DNA of 64,000 nucleotides from assembly GCF_901709675.1 (NCBI RefSeq), contig NC_051100.1, positions 1,302,001 to 1,366,000 of the forward strand. The letters are read 5' to 3'. The translations under genes were made by a program, and so were the position numbers. The stretch comes from Syngnathus acus (lineage: Eukaryota; Chordata; Actinopteri; Syngnathiformes; Syngnathidae). The first letter of the stretch is position 1. The number at the start of each line of letters is the position of its first letter. Shown one piece after another: positions 33,541 through 46,559 of this stretch. The notes under the pieces are model-generated. The model worked only from the letters and a program-made list of their open reading frames with translations, searched no databases and was not told the DNA's origin.

Positions 33541-35860
33541 ACGGATTATATGATAGAAAACATGTAAACAATTAGATTCACAAGCCTGTTATTCATTGGA
33601 GAAATTTTATGATCATGTCTTGTTTACAATGTTCCCGTTGCGAGATGACACTTGGCAGTTTCTTGTTTGTCAACCACATTTAAGACATTTGAAAGCTGCA
33701 GTATATAATATGACACGTGTATACTGGTACTAAGTTCTAATAATGCAAAGCTGCAAGGAGTTGGAGCTCCTCCAGTACAGAGTGTAGCTTCTTACAAGAA
33801 ATTAGTAGGACGACGTTTGCGGGATCAGGGTCCCCACTTGTCAGGGAATTCCGACGGGGTGTGAATTGTCGCACCTGACGGTCTCTGTTGTATTGAAAGC
33901 AATTGTCACTGTCTGATTGAAATAGCAAGAAGTATTTTAATAGCACAACACTGGCGCTGATATCCTCTACTTACATTTTTGTTGTTTTGGGGAAGTTTAG
34001 CATATTTATTCATTTCAACGGTGAAATTGAGATACAAATGTGGTCACACAGGCAATTCAACTCTCATCTCAAGGCACCGTCACGTGATGTAGCGAGTATT
34101 GAAGGTTCACTGTAAATGGTCATTCAAGTAGACTTCAACAAATGTAAGCGGCTTTTATTTCGAATAAGCCAATAATAGGATCCTTCCAGTCAATGCAAAC
34201 ACGAGCCTTGATGTTGGTCTTTCGAAAAACGCAGCGTTTGTATCGAAGACGACCCCCTGGTGTGTGAAAATTCCATCTGTCTGTACAAAACAAGAGTTTG
34301 ACTTTTGCATTTCAGATGAGTCGTACGTACAGTGGGCTGTACGCGCTCACCCAGGGCCATGTTGGCGATGGCAGGCGTTTTGCATTTTAATGACAAATCA
34401 AGTATGCTAACTCGCATTTGAAAAGCAAAAGTGCTCTCGGTGTCGGCCGGCTGTCAAAGTGAGATGTAAGCGGTGTGATGAAAAGAGAACAAAGAAGACA
34501 AAGTAGGGAGGCCTGCTACACTGAGAAATGAAATAAAACCGTGTATGGCCTGTCAGCTGTGTCGTTTTAGATTCATATCCAAAGAAGGCGGGAGTATTAG
34601 CGCCACGCTCGCGCCTCACTCATCTGTCTCGCCTAATTCGTCACGGGGGCGCTGTCTTTCAACGCGGGCAAGCGGCCTGCTAATTGACAAACACAGACAT
34701 CCCATCCCAGCCAAGGTGGGCTTGCATGTTATAGGTGGGTAGAAAGAGAGAGAGAGAGAGGGGGTCGCTCCCGGTCCTCGAATGAGAAGTGACAACGGGA
34801 AGAGAGCCTGTCATTGTCTCGCCTAAGTGTTCAATCTGCAGGCACGGCGCCATGCAGATAAAGTGTCAGTTAGGCGGAGAGGATATGAAACATTGGCGCT
34901 ACAAAGTCGTCCCATCACTTAACCACCAGCGGGAACGTGCGTGTGTGTTGAGTGGTGATGTATAGCAAAAATATTCCATAGCTGATCTAGGGCAGGCCCG
35001 TTTGGAATAACCTGAGCTCATGAATTAAGCAAGCAAATAACACATTTACGTCAGGGACATTGATGTTTAGTGTCAAAAACAAGCATTTTAATTTCACCAG
35101 GCCGGCTTTTCCAAATTACGGACTCCTCCGGGGAAAGCAGGAAGATGTGTTGAGGATGTTTGAACTAATGGATGGCTTGTCGTGTTCCGCCGTCTCTCCA
35201 ATTTGAGTTTGTTTCTCAATTTCTTTCTCGCTGCTCAGATCGCTTGAAATGATGGTTGTCAGAAGAGAATTTGAGTCGTAAAGAATTACTTGTCATAGAG
35301 CTGAGTGGTAAAGAGGTTTGTGTAGTGACAACATTAGCGTTAGCTGCTAACTACTGCTTGTTGCACTCTAAAGATTTGTACTTTTTATCCGCTTTAATTT
35401 ATTTTTGCACCATCCACATCCCAAAATATGCATTAGCAATTGTTTATAGGTGCAAATTTGAGTGTCAATGTTTGTCTTTGTCCTTTGTGATTAGCTGGTT
35501 AGCATTCCAGGTCCAAGTTAACTTGGATAGGCTCCAATTTACCCATTCGTAAGAATAAGCGAAATAAAAAAAAATGGATGCAAAAAACTTGCCTGAGAGA
35601 TAAAAAAGTCAAATGTTACTTTAAACATTGCCGGTACATCCTTGGAAATGGTTAAAACAGCATCCATTAGTTCCCGTAGCCAAAATTGTCAGCAATTCGG
35701 AATTAATTGGAAGTAGATGATCACAATGGTAGGCAGTGTGTAGCATACTCGAAAGGCTAAATGGTGCTTACGTAAGCCGATGTTTAGAATTGTAGGTCCA
35801 AACGAGTGCATTTGGTTCGTCAGCCGTTGTCGGAAAAACAGAACGAGTCAAAAGACAATA
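33541..35860. other. Intronic sequence, no gene seen
   Basis: Mixed composition. (GA)n at about 34745-34760; the block 34530-34900 is more balanced. A short SINE/LINE-tail-like fragment with TTGGATAGGCTCCAATTTAC lies at about 35523-35580. Confidence 0.4.
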
Positions 35861-35869
35861 TAGTTGCTT

Positions 35870-36470
35870 CTCATTTAAGCCTGCAGAGCGCTTGACTGTC
35901 TGAGTGCAAACAGAGGAGAAGGCTGCTGACAGCGGTGGAAGCGTCTATTAATCACTGTCAGCAGCCATCAGCCCGCTGGAGCTTTCCACAAGCTCCTCTT
36001 TGCTTCATCTTGCCCATTTGGAATGGAAAGGAACATATTTATGTTCCTTTTGTTCACATAATATATACTGGCCGGTGATGCCATTCCTTTTATGACTGCG
36101 TCACATTCCCCCCCCCCCCCCCCTCCCCTTTAGTTTTTTTTTTTTTTTCCCTCTTTATTGTACACCCTGAGACGGATGGCGTGCCACTGACACGAAGATT
36201 TACAGGCCTCCAGCTTGCAGTGGCGGAGCTTTAGAAGAGCCCGCTGACATCCAGCCAGCACTTTGGAGGAGGAGAATAAAAGCTGACATTTTATTGGCTC
36301 TAAAATAGAGAGAGAGAGAGGAGTCGTCGCAGAGGAGGGGGAAGGAAAATAAAAGACATTCCGCTGCATTTTATTTATTTTTTTGCCAGAAAAATAAGAT
36401 TGATTGGGTATTATTTCCGAACTTGTCAGCGGTAATAAGGACAACTATGATTTCAATTATCACCCACTAA
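35870..36470. promoter_or_regulatory. Candidate enhancer block I, interrupted by C16 and T12 runs
   Basis: Repeat-free flanks with CTATTAATCACTGTCAGCAG (35945-35964) and TTGATTGGGTATTA (about 36400). A C16 run lies at 36108-36123, poly-T at about 36135-36148 and (GA)n at 36308-36321. Confidence 0.3.
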
Positions 36471-36779
36471 ATATAGTTCATTGCCACAATGAGCCATTTG
36501 TCAAGTATGCCCTGCCATGCTATTTTAATATTTTATGTTGACCGCCCCGGCTGGCTTGTTGGCTTCAAAGTCGTCTCGGGGATATATTTTTCCATTGACA
36601 GAATTCCAATTAGTTTTAGTACACTCTGGCTGAATAAAATGGCTCTTAAAATCGGCAATGTTTCCTCGCCGGGTTTGTTTTTTTTCCCCCTTTCCAGAGT
36701 GATGTATCTTTTACGAGTTGACCCGACGGGGCCCGAGTGGACACTCTCGCCTGTTTCTTACTCGGCCGGTGGAAAAGAA

Positions 36780-37330
36780 AATATCCACATGTCTTGATCA
36801 TTGCCATATTCCTTATTTGTGATATTGCGTAAACATCTGCTGGGCCCGGGTAAAGATCATGACTCGCCTACATATTTAAAGCCTTATTAAATACTTTACA
36901 AGTTCTACACGCATTCCGCAAGCGAGGCGCGTTGTAAATACGAGTCAGATGTATAATTCATTAGTGACATGTTTAGTAAGTCGACGATTTTGGGGAGCGC
37001 TAATGTGTACTCAGGTTTTGACAGGCGCTTTGTGCATTTTTAAAGGGCACGTTAAAAGCGGAGATGATTGGACCGGGTACCGGGCTGTCAATAACAGGCC
37101 TGCTGCTTGAAAGTTGATGATGTGGGGGATTCGCCGCGTGTCGTAAATCTGCTTCCTTTCTTTCCTTCCCTGACGTTGCCTTTAAAGCCCGTAACACATG
37201 TCAAGTCATTTAGGATACATGCCATGCAGTAATGAGCCTTTTGCTATAAAAATCACTCGCGGTTTCTATCGAGTCTCCTATAGGGCTTAGTTTATGTTCA
37301 GGCCATTACCCTCAGATAAAAGATGTAAGC
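36780..37330. promoter_or_regulatory. Candidate enhancer block J
   Basis: Balanced, repeat-free. It contains GTAAAGATCATGACTCGCC (36850-36868), GCCTTATTAAATAC, GTATAATTCATTAGTGAC (about 36951), TTTTGACAGG (about 37017), CTGTCAATAAC (about 37085) and TGCTATAAAAATCACTCG (about 37242). Confidence 0.35.
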
Positions 37331-40130
37331 AACTGCGAGGCATGGAACATATTACAACACAGCCATGATTCTACATCTCTTGGCTGAGCCTCAAGCAAGG
37401 GGGGGGGGAGAAATCCCCCAAAAGGTTTGGAAGAGGAACAAAAGCGCTTCCTTTGGTTACAGTCTAGCCTCTTGGAGTCACTTCACGGCCTTCAATCTGT
37501 CTCCGCTACGTCTTCCTGGAGGTGAAAAGTGAAGACAGATACTTGGGGCGCATTGCAACTCAACTTGGGGGATGCGCGCCAGGTGGTGGGGATGTTCACA
37601 AGAAGCCCCCCCCCCAACGCTAACCCAAAGCCAGACACCTTTAACCTCATAGTGTGTGAGGAACAACATGAATCCTGAGATTAGTAAGAAAACAATAAAA
37701 CATTAATCCAATCTTGATCCGAATCCACCTTGCTGAAATTGCACATCAGTCATAGCAGAGGAGCATTTAGGAAATATTGCTAAAACTGTACGTCATGCAT
37801 CTTGACAAGTCACTGCAGATGGCGATGGCAATCGGTTGTACTTCAATATACTACTCACAACAAAGACATAAAATAGTCTTCCAAAGTTCTCAAAATTTCG
37901 TGGGGTGTAGGAATACCTGCCGCCGCTATCTTGATATAGCAGGTAGGCATCAAACTTCCTCTTGTTCCCCAGACTGAAACATGAACTGTGTGATAGATGT
38001 GATAGATGCTGGAGAGCAAAGGGGGGTGCCCAAGTCTGGTCCTCGAGAGGCCCTATCCCCGCCTGTTTTCGATGTTTCCCTCTTCAACAGCCTTGTAAGT
38101 GGACCGGCACGGGCAGATCCTGCAGACAGAACATGCACACGTGTGATGTGGACCACCCTCAGAATGACCTCTGTGAGTTCATGTGGTGGAAAACTGTGAA
38201 ATTGTCAAGGGACGATTACAGTGTTTTTCTGCCATAGTTTGAATGTCATATTTCTTAAGAGGGGAGAGCACGTAAATATGCGGAGGTGATTATTGAAAAC
38301 AACATTTTTACCCTCACATCAGTGGTCATTATATCTTGGATTATGTGGAATTGACTGAAACGAAATGGAGTGCCGGAGTTGGCTCCAACCTGCACAGACC
38401 ATTCACAGCCGTTTGCTGTCTAAAGAAGACCTGGCGGACGTTAGCTATGGGAAGCGGAGCTACGGAAACTCCTCTGGGCCTCATCTTGGGCTGGCATGGA
38501 ATATTCAGTCAGAGATTCACAATGTTGGGTCTCAAACGGCGTTGGTGGGCAGGTTCTGTCCATTTTTTTGTTGCTTTCCCGACACACTTGTCGAAAGCAT
38601 CCGTGACGTTGGACAGCTGTGCCGCATTCGCCTCACACCTGTAACTCATTTCCCGTTGCCATTTCACTTACACATACTACGATCTTGCACAGTTTTGACT
38701 TTCCCAGAGAAAGAGAGCAAAGTGTACGTCCAGACGACATGATTGGCAGGTGATAACGACGAGGACTTCAACTTGTTTAATGTCCGTGCAAAGAATGCAC
38801 ATGTCGAGCGGGATGAGCTTCAAAAATCAAGGGCAAGCCGTGTCTTTTTTCGAGGCTCCATCTGACATCCATCAGCATGGAAATATGTTTTAATGGTCAG
38901 GCGAGGCTGCAACACATCATAAGCGGTTGCCTCACTTTCCCACCCTGGGACACATTGAGATAAGAAGCAGTGACTGCATGTTTCATGTCCACGCCGATGA
39001 CACGTCTTCTGGAACAAGGCTTTCATTTGCAATCTTCTTCTTTTCTCTGGTTTACCTCATAAAACCTCATCTCTCCGTTCTTGTGAGCCTGCCCCAGACG
39101 CTCGCTGATGTTCTAGACTTTCTCCCCGAAGCTTTCGTACCGCAGGGCAATGAAGAGTTCCTTTATTTTCTCCCTCTGTCTGGATCTTAGGCCCTTAGGT
39201 CCTCCAAAGCACCAAATGCGTCTGCACTCAGATGTTTGGAAAAACACCAAACAGTAGAGGAAGAAGTAGAAGACGTGAAACGGGAGGAAGGTGCGCAATC
39301 CTCATTGGGGCAAAGTGTTTGTGTTCGAGCAGAGCGGGCGGCGAAGAGGCCCAAGAGGGTGTGAAGGACTTGTGATCTAAAGGCCGTTTGTGTGTCAGAA
39401 GGATTCAAAGTGTGCAAAGGAGGAGGAATCCCTTTCACCTACTACGGCAAGCCTTTTTTTTTGGAGGGGGATGCTGGAGGAAGCTGGGCTGAGATAAACC
39501 GTTGCGTACCACCTCTTAGAATCTTACACATACATTGATATTCACGTCAATTAAAAATATGTTTGCTACAATAAGTGACTATCCAAAGCTCTGCCCTCTA
39601 TGCTAGATTGCACAAAACATGCCGTGTTGCACTATTACCAAAAGGGATATTACATTATTACGTAAAAGGGAAGTCAAGTGCTTTCTTCCTGGAAAAAAAA
39701 AGCAGAAGTAGTCTTTTTATTTCTGCTTACATCAACGTTAGTTATTGTTTACGGTAGGTTGTCCACCTGGAGAGAAGAAATTGCCAAAAAAAAAGAGCTT
39801 CCTTTATTTTAATTTATTGGCCGTTTATTCATTTGTGATTGTTGTAGACTGAAATAGTTAATGCAAAAAAAACAACCCTCTTACACTTAAATAACAAAAT
39901 TGTAAACCTCCATCAAGCCCAAAATACAATATCACAACAAAGAAAAAAAACAGAAGTGGAAAACGAGACAGAGTCTCCAGAGACCAAAGAAAGCTAAAAA
40001 AGTAACCATTACGTTGAAGTGGAGAGTGTAGAGTCTCATTTCCTCCAGCGTTGCAAGCTAAGGCCCAGCAACAGCCTAAAGTTAATGTTAGCACCTGTTT
40101 ATTTTGATCAATTCTAGTCCCATATCACCT
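37331..40130. other. Intronic sequence, no gene
   Basis: Includes G10 (37399-37408), a hAT-end relic (separate entry) and AT-rich segments at 39530-40090. The open frame at 38365-38742 has no recognisable similarity or splice context. Confidence 0.4.
38022..38092. mobile_element. hAT-type terminal fragment (solo end)
   Basis: GGGGGTGCCCAAGTCTGGTC followed by CTCGAGAGGCCCTATCC, GCCTGTTTTCGATGTTTCCC and TCTTCAACA closely matches the end of a very common teleost non-autonomous hAT family (consensus of the form CAGGGGTGCCCAA...GGTCCTCGAGGGCC). Only one end was seen, so this is a truncated copy. Confidence 0.65.
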
Positions 40131-40139
40131 TAGCATACA

Positions 40140-40620
40140 TTCTCAGCTCCGACTCTGACGCTAATCCTTATCTTGAACCCGGCGGAGGCCCCAGATACTG
40201 TAAATGCACACAAATGTCAGTCACACTCGCCCTCTCACACCGCGAGGGGTGCAGGGAGCATATCCTTCCACGGGCCCGGCTGTTTAAATTAATTATAAGT
40301 TTTATAGCAAAGCCCGAGGCCTTGCACAGGCAGCTAATCCCAGCAGAGGGCTAATCCGACCCCACGTTACAGAAAATCAATGCGCCTCTTTGGTGTTGGC
40401 ATGCCATCAGGGCATGGGGACACATGTCAGACAGGCCTGCTGATTTTTTTATGGAGGCTGCTGTTTGATGGCTGGAGCCGCTGGAGGATGCTCCAGGTAC
40501 ACAGAATTGAAAAGAATATCCAGAAGCAAGAATAGCCCCTCTGACCCCAATATTTATTTATTATTATATATGTCTGCCCGCTTGTATGAGTGTGTATTTT
40601 GGGAGCTAACAGCTGCTCTC
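40140..40620. promoter_or_regulatory. Candidate enhancer block K (one of the strongest)
   Basis: Repeat-free, balanced block with TTTAAATTAATTATAAG (about 40283-40299), two AGCTAATCC-like sites (about 40331 and 40349), GAAAATCAATGCGCC (about 40373), ACATGTCAGACAGGCC (about 40422) and TTTTTATGGAGG. The motif spacing and absence of repeat decay look like a deeply conserved element. Confidence 0.4.
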
Positions 40621-41399
40621 AAAAATGGCATTTTTATCATTCGGTATGCTCACAGTGAATTATTTAAAAAATGAATGCACCCTAACTCACAAATTATTGG
40701 CAGATATGTGCACTGATTGCTGTTGAACATTAAATCCTGAATGTCATCACTCCTCACAAACAATATATTTGATTCTTTATTTTGTTGTTTTCACATTATA
40801 CGTTTGCCCAAATATCTTACCAGGAATTGTTGTTCACATTTTATTCTCATTAAATGATAACTACAATTCATGAGCAAGCCTAGCAGAGAAAAACTGGATG
40901 ATTGATGAGTTTTATTGTAATTATGTCAAGCGTTTGTAAGGGAATTTGTTGGTTCTCTTTGGCTGGAGATCAACTAATCAGTCAGACTGGCTAGTTTAAT
41001 TATGTTCCTTGCAGTTTTTGCGAGATTCATCTAGACGGCGAGGATTGGTTCTGTCATTTCTAAAGTGTCAATCTGTGGCTTTTGCAAATACATCTTTTCA
41101 TGTCCAAAGATTGGAGCGTCGCGATAGTATGTCTGCGCCTTGATAGACGCAGTCTGAGTCACTTTAATATCTTGTCACTTTTTTGTACATTGTCAACACT
41201 GAAATAATTTTCTTATGCTCTGACACGGTTTAATTGAGCTTTTCCAGCCTGTAGTTTATAGCGAGCAACAGTACTCACCTTTGACACTTTTGTATTGGCA
41301 AGACAAGGATAGAAGACAAGAAGCAACCGAAATATACCGCCATGCTAATGTTAGCTTGCGCCGTTGTTGTGCCTTAGCTTAGTAATAACCAATAACTAC

Positions 41400-41572
41400 T
41401 ACCGTAATTTTCGGACTATAAGTCGCGGTTTTTTTCATAGTTTGGGTGGGGGGGCGACTTATACTCAGGAGCGACTTATATACATATATATGGTTTTTTT
41501 TCACTTTTTTGGGCATTTTATGGCTGGTGCGATTTATACTCCGGTGCGACTTATAGTCCGAAAATTACGGTA
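41400..41572. mobile_element. 173-bp MITE with perfect 27-bp terminal inverted repeats
   Basis: The left end TACCGTAATTTTCGGACTAT + AAGTCGC (41400-41426) is the exact reverse complement of the right end (41546-41572). The interior carries further copies of GCGACTTATA/GCGATTTATACTC at 41454, 41470 and about 41529. Terminal TA is compatible with a Tc1/mariner-style TA target. No transposase is encoded. The family is abundant in fish genomes; identical arms suggest a young copy. Confidence 0.9.
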
Positions 41573-44500
41573 CTTCACTGTCTGTCTTTTTGTATGTTCT
41601 TCTAGTGAGGAAGTGACGCTGATAGCAATCTTGTATCTGGTCAAAAGACCTGGAAGTCTTTGACCCTTCTTATCAGGAAATCTATCCTTTTATCTTTCAA
41701 TGAGGAAAGCTGAATCTTCTGATCCCTGCTAATACACCCACTTATATTCTCTAGATAATCACATTATTTCATCACAATGGATATCGTTGTGCGGCTATAT
41801 TTTTCACAGTATGAAGATGGACAAATTGATCCAAACAACATGAGTTATTAGAATTGCAGCAAAATCAGCCATTCCGAAAACAAGTCCATGTGAATGCAAT
41901 CTTTCACACAGCAATAATAGCTACCTCATGACCATAAATCGCAACCGTTAAACAATAAATAAATACAAATCACAAGACTGCCTCGCTAAACAAAATTATA
42001 TTGATTTTCTGCCACAGACTCTATTTTTATCTTTATCGAGACTAAATCTGGCTGTTGACGCAAACAGCTGAAAATTTGATTAATAGTGCAAACCACACTC
42101 AAAGCCACCTCCGTTTCTGCATAATGCATTTAAATTCTAAAAGTAATAGTGCCAGATAGGTTTTACAACCATGTTGTAATTGATTGACCATAAAAGTACA
42201 CCTCCTAGAATTTGCTATCACAAGATTCACTTGTTGTTTACGTCAACGTCGCATAAATGATCTTCGGTGCGGTTCGATGTGAGGTAGAGCTTATGGAGAT
42301 GTCAGCAAGTCAACTCGGTTGGCATTATTCATCAAGGTTGAAACGTCCAAAATCTCACATCGCCGCCCGAATATAACGGAATGTTCCTTGGGCCATATGG
42401 GCTCAACCTCGACCAAGGTTTGAATCAAAAACTATTCATGAATTTTTTAGCAATGCTGCTACAGCTGGGCGAACCAATAAACAAACAAACACCAGCAAAA
42501 AAATAAAATAAAAATAATATAGAAATTCTTCCGTGGCAAGAGATACTGTAAATATTCCAGTTTCCAATCTTGGTAACATGGAATCTGATACCATTAATGA
42601 AACCTCAGCCTTGTTTCTGGTCGTCCTAACTTCCAAGCGTGTTCTTATTATCACGTTAGTCGCCGAGCGGTCAGTCTAGCCACGTGTCATCCCGAGACCG
42701 AGCACGAGGGGAGATGAATAGATGTTTCTTCCCTTCGTTTGTTATCTCTCTGGCCGCTTTTTGACTGACTACGTCGCGTGATAAACAGAAGGGAAGGAGG
42801 AAGGCCCCGCGCGTTTCCTGAGTGTGACACTATCTGCTCATCAGCGTTGATGCCACGTCGTCCTCTGACAGCACAGCTGCAGTCAGCTGCGCGGTAGAGG
42901 AGAGGCAGCAGCCGACAATGTTTGCGATGTGCATTTTAATCCTGGCCTGTTTAATGTTTACCCCGCCGCCCCCCTCGCTTCACCCCGCCCGCCCTCGACA
43001 ATCTGGGCCAGACATCATTTTAATGGTATGTACAGTGATAAAGCCAATAAAGTGTCAGGATGATTGATAATCGGAGCATTATAGCAATATGACTTTCCAG
43101 TTCTCCTCTGCGCTCCAATGATGGCTTCCAAATTGAATTCTTTATGCGTGTGTGCGCGCTCTCGAGGCATGCGAGTGCGCACCTTGTGCCAAAACTGTAG
43201 GTGAAAAGGAAAAAGCGAGTTTATGCAATATGTTAGATCCAAAATAACAACAATGTTTTGGGCTTGCTTGGTACTCGTGTGGAAATATGGAGGGCGCTGG
43301 CAATACTTATGAGGGCGATTACCATATTTCTTGCACTACATACAATGAGACAAAGTCTTACTTTGTCCCGAGTGTCCCAAGCTAGGAGTGTACGCTGCTT
43401 CGTGTCAAAGCTGGCTTGTGTCAGTGTGTGCGTGTGTGCATGTGTGTGCATGTGTGTGTGCGTGTGTGTGTCTGTCACAGAGCTGGATAGGAGGTGTAAG
43501 TGTGGGAGAGGATAATGTAAACCTTTCCAAACATGGGTGGACGTTGACATCCCACAGACAATGGAGGCACCTCGCGAGTTGATGGGAGTGATCTTGACAT
43601 TCCTTTAGGATTGCTAATATCATGACAGCGAGTTTCCGTTTTTGGTTGTATGTTTTGATGGGTTTTTTTTTTATTGGTGTATAGCAATAATACTTACAAC
43701 TACTTTGAAGTTTTGGGGCAATTTACTTAATTTCTGCAAAATTCTGCAAAAAAAATCACTGATTTAGCATATGTCTATTAAAAAGGTAGGTGGTGGACGC
43801 TTGACCGTAGATGTATTTTTCTTTCATTTTTGTCCAAACGGTTTTAAAATTGCATTACTGCCACCTACTGAGCTGGAGTGGAACAACTCAATTGCAATTT
43901 ACAACCGCTTCAGCAATTAGATTGTTCTTTTTTTTTGTATACATTGTCAGATTAACGGCCATGCCATGCCATGCCAGGACTTGAAAACACTCTCCATAAT
44001 GCAATATTTTACCCAGGACAGCAGCAAAGATGATGTCCAGACTGGAAATGAGATCAATAAATTAGATGCATTTACTTTTTGTCATGTCCATTGATAACTC
44101 AACTTTCCTTAAGTTGATGTCCTTTTGCTTTCTTGAGACAGCAAACTAGGGAAAACTGAATCAACAGTGACTCTGCTACTCACAGTTGAGGTTTGGACTC
44201 CATTTTACTCCGTTACTTCAGTTTAGCCATTAATGAGTGTCTATGCTAAGTGACACCTTATGCCCAAATGACTATTATACGGGAAATACCTAATAAGCTT
44301 AAATAACATTAAAAAGAGCGATCACAATAGCTTTGTTTTGCTGTCTCCTCAGAGTATCCTTTGACTTGCTCTCTCTCTCTCTCTTTTTCCGTGGCTATTT
44401 TTCCACAGAGTTATTGCTTTCCGTTTGCAAATCGATAGCGTTCGTCGTGAGATTGACAACACGTGTCGCCCTTGAGTGCCGCGGGTGTCTCGGCGGGCCA

Positions 44501-44985
44501 ATGAAACGGCTCCTTTTATCCCCAGTAGCCTCCCCTGCCTCTTCCTGGCAGCCATAGAAAGCTCTTTGTTTTATGTAAATGGTGATTGATGACACGTCTG
44601 GCTCAGCCGGCAGTTTTTGACAAAAACTATTGATGGCTGCGCTCAGTAAAGTGTTAGTGCAGGTGACACAGCAATCCATTTTCACAGAAAAAGAGAGTGA
44701 AAGCCAGAGAGAGAGAAGCTGAAGCTAGAAAAAGTCATCTGTCACCTGTTACATATTTGGAGCTTCACTTATAAGTTAGGCTCTTAGTATTTGTGCACAT
44801 GTGGCCTGAACACTAGAATTTTTGGGAATGATGTTTTCTGTTGCTTTTTGCAGTTTTACATTCACTAGCACTTCACTAGTGGAGCCCATTGTAGGAAAAA
44901 TAAACCACAGAAACGTACTTTTGGATCTGATCCGGCCATATGCAGACTTGTCATCTAGAAAATCTGCATGTGAGCGATGATAGCA
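41573..44985. other. Intronic sequence with one enhancer-like block and a TG tract
   Basis: No gene. The block 42640-43100 is balanced and contains CCACGTGTCATCC, CCTCTGACAGCACAGCTGC and AATAAAGTGTCAGGATGATTGATAATC. Imperfect (TG)n lies at 43423-43471, (ATGCC)3 at 43962-43977 and (CT)n at 44370-44384. Confidence 0.4.
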
Positions 44986-44989
44986 TAAA

Positions 44990-45335
44990 ATAAAATAAGC
45001 GGCAAACACTTGAGCCGAAATAGAGGCGGTGGTGACGTGAGTCTGACAAAAGCAGATTTAACAGATGCTTCAAGGGGACCTTAACTCATGAAATCCCGCT
45101 GTCCTGCACGCCGGGCCCCGCCCTCTAACTGCTGTATAAATAGATTGTCTTGACAGGGTAATTCATCTGCGGCCATGAAAACATCAGCTTTAAAAGACAG
45201 CTCGCTCAGACCCCTGCGCTTGTTAGGGGCCAGATCAGCAGCCCAGATGCCTGCGATGTAAACTCATGAAGGGAAGATTAATTTATCTGTCATCCCTGAC
45301 TTTGACAGTTGTTGTAAATTTGACTCTGGCCTGCG
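44990..45335. promoter_or_regulatory. Candidate enhancer block L
   Basis: Balanced repeat-free DNA with TATAAATA (45135-45142), CTTGACAGGGTAATTC (about 45149), AAGATTAATTTATCTGTCATC (about 45275) and ACTTTGACAGTTG (45299-45311). Confidence 0.35.
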
Positions 45336-45339
45336 CTCG

Positions 45340-45730
45340 TGGAGGGGAGAGGAGAGGAGGGGAGGCGAGGCGAGGCGTGAGTGTGTGCGTGCGTGCGTGC
45401 GCGGAGTGATGATATGAGGAGAGGGAGGACAGAATTAACGACTGAGGGCTAGAATTCGACAGCTAACGTTGACACGGAGTTGACGCGTCGAGACACACAC
45501 TCTTTCGCAACATGACCCGCTGCCAGTTTCCCCCAAACGCTTCCCAAAAAGAGCAACCTTCGTCATTTTCCAAGATGGCGGCCCGCGTATGGAAGGCAGG
45601 AAAGAGAAGAGCGGCGCTCGTGTCAGAAAAGCCATTTGGCGTCTGATTGATGGTAGCAGGCGAACCACGGCGGCCATGTTCTTCTGATCTCCCCCGACGC
45701 GCTAGCCATGTCTGGCGCGCCCCGAGAAAC
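45340..45730. promoter_or_regulatory. GC-rich block with YY1 motif, possible CpG promoter
   Basis: GAGG/GGCGA purine repeats (45340-45378) precede a CpG-bearing stretch with a perfect YY1-type AAGATGGCGGC (45572-45582), GGCGGCCATG (about 45670) and GGCGCGCC (45714-45721). YY1 sites of this form cluster at transcription starts. No coding gene is attached, so an unannotated non-coding transcript or an enhancer is possible. Confidence 0.35.
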
Positions 45731-46559
45731 AGGAGATGTTTTTTTTCTTTTCCTCAACGTTTTCAACACCACTGCTAGGCACATTGTGATATATTTCCCC
45801 TCATATCTGTCTCACTCTTTTGGACAGTTTATACCTAAGTTTATGGAGGTGTTCAAAGTTAAACTATTTGTTTTTAGGGATGTTGCTTGAGAGTATTTTA
45901 TCCTATTCTGGTGAAATTGCTTTTTTTTGACTAATGCCTCTTCACTTGGGCAGACAAGTTGTTGTTTTTTTTTGTTTTTTTTAGGGCTCCAAAACAGCAG
46001 CAGTTACCCTCCATCACACCATTTTTCGTCATTCCTCATTTTATTGTTTGGCTTTACGATTAAAACCACAAGTATAGCTGTGTTTCGGCATGTGTCGTTA
46101 TGTATTTCCGTGCTGCGCTGGTATTCACGTTTGCGTGACGCAGTTTCAAGTGAGACTGACATGCTGCCAAGATCATGTGACCGAGCCATGATGTCCGCAA
46201 ACCAAAGCCCGAGTTGCACTCCAATATTTGCAGAGTAGACATGTGGCTAGAGCGCGAGCAAGCTACATTTCCCGTTTCTTAGCTAACACGTTCTGTGTAG
46301 AAATTTGCTCTCCTTCTCAACTATTGAATCAAATGTTCTGGACTGAATAAATCAGAATATAAATACATGTACTGTTAGAATTAATTATGGGCCACAACTT
46401 TTGAGCATACTGTACACGTGCTTTCCTGCAATGCTAGCTTACATTGGGGAAAGCCTCTCAATTTAAATTTGCTTGTTTGCGACCCCGGTGCGTTCTCAAG
46501 CGGAATCTCACATGAAAGCAAAGCAGTTAAATTTGGCTGCAATTCATCAGCACCTCCTT

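Noticed and set aside
38365-38742. 125-codon plus-strand open frame in the lrmda intron
   Set aside because: No recognisable domain and no flanking splice sites fitting lrmda.
45135-45142. TATAAATA as a TATA box
   Set aside because: No gene lies at the expected distance; it sits inside an AT-containing enhancer-like block. Listed only as a motif.
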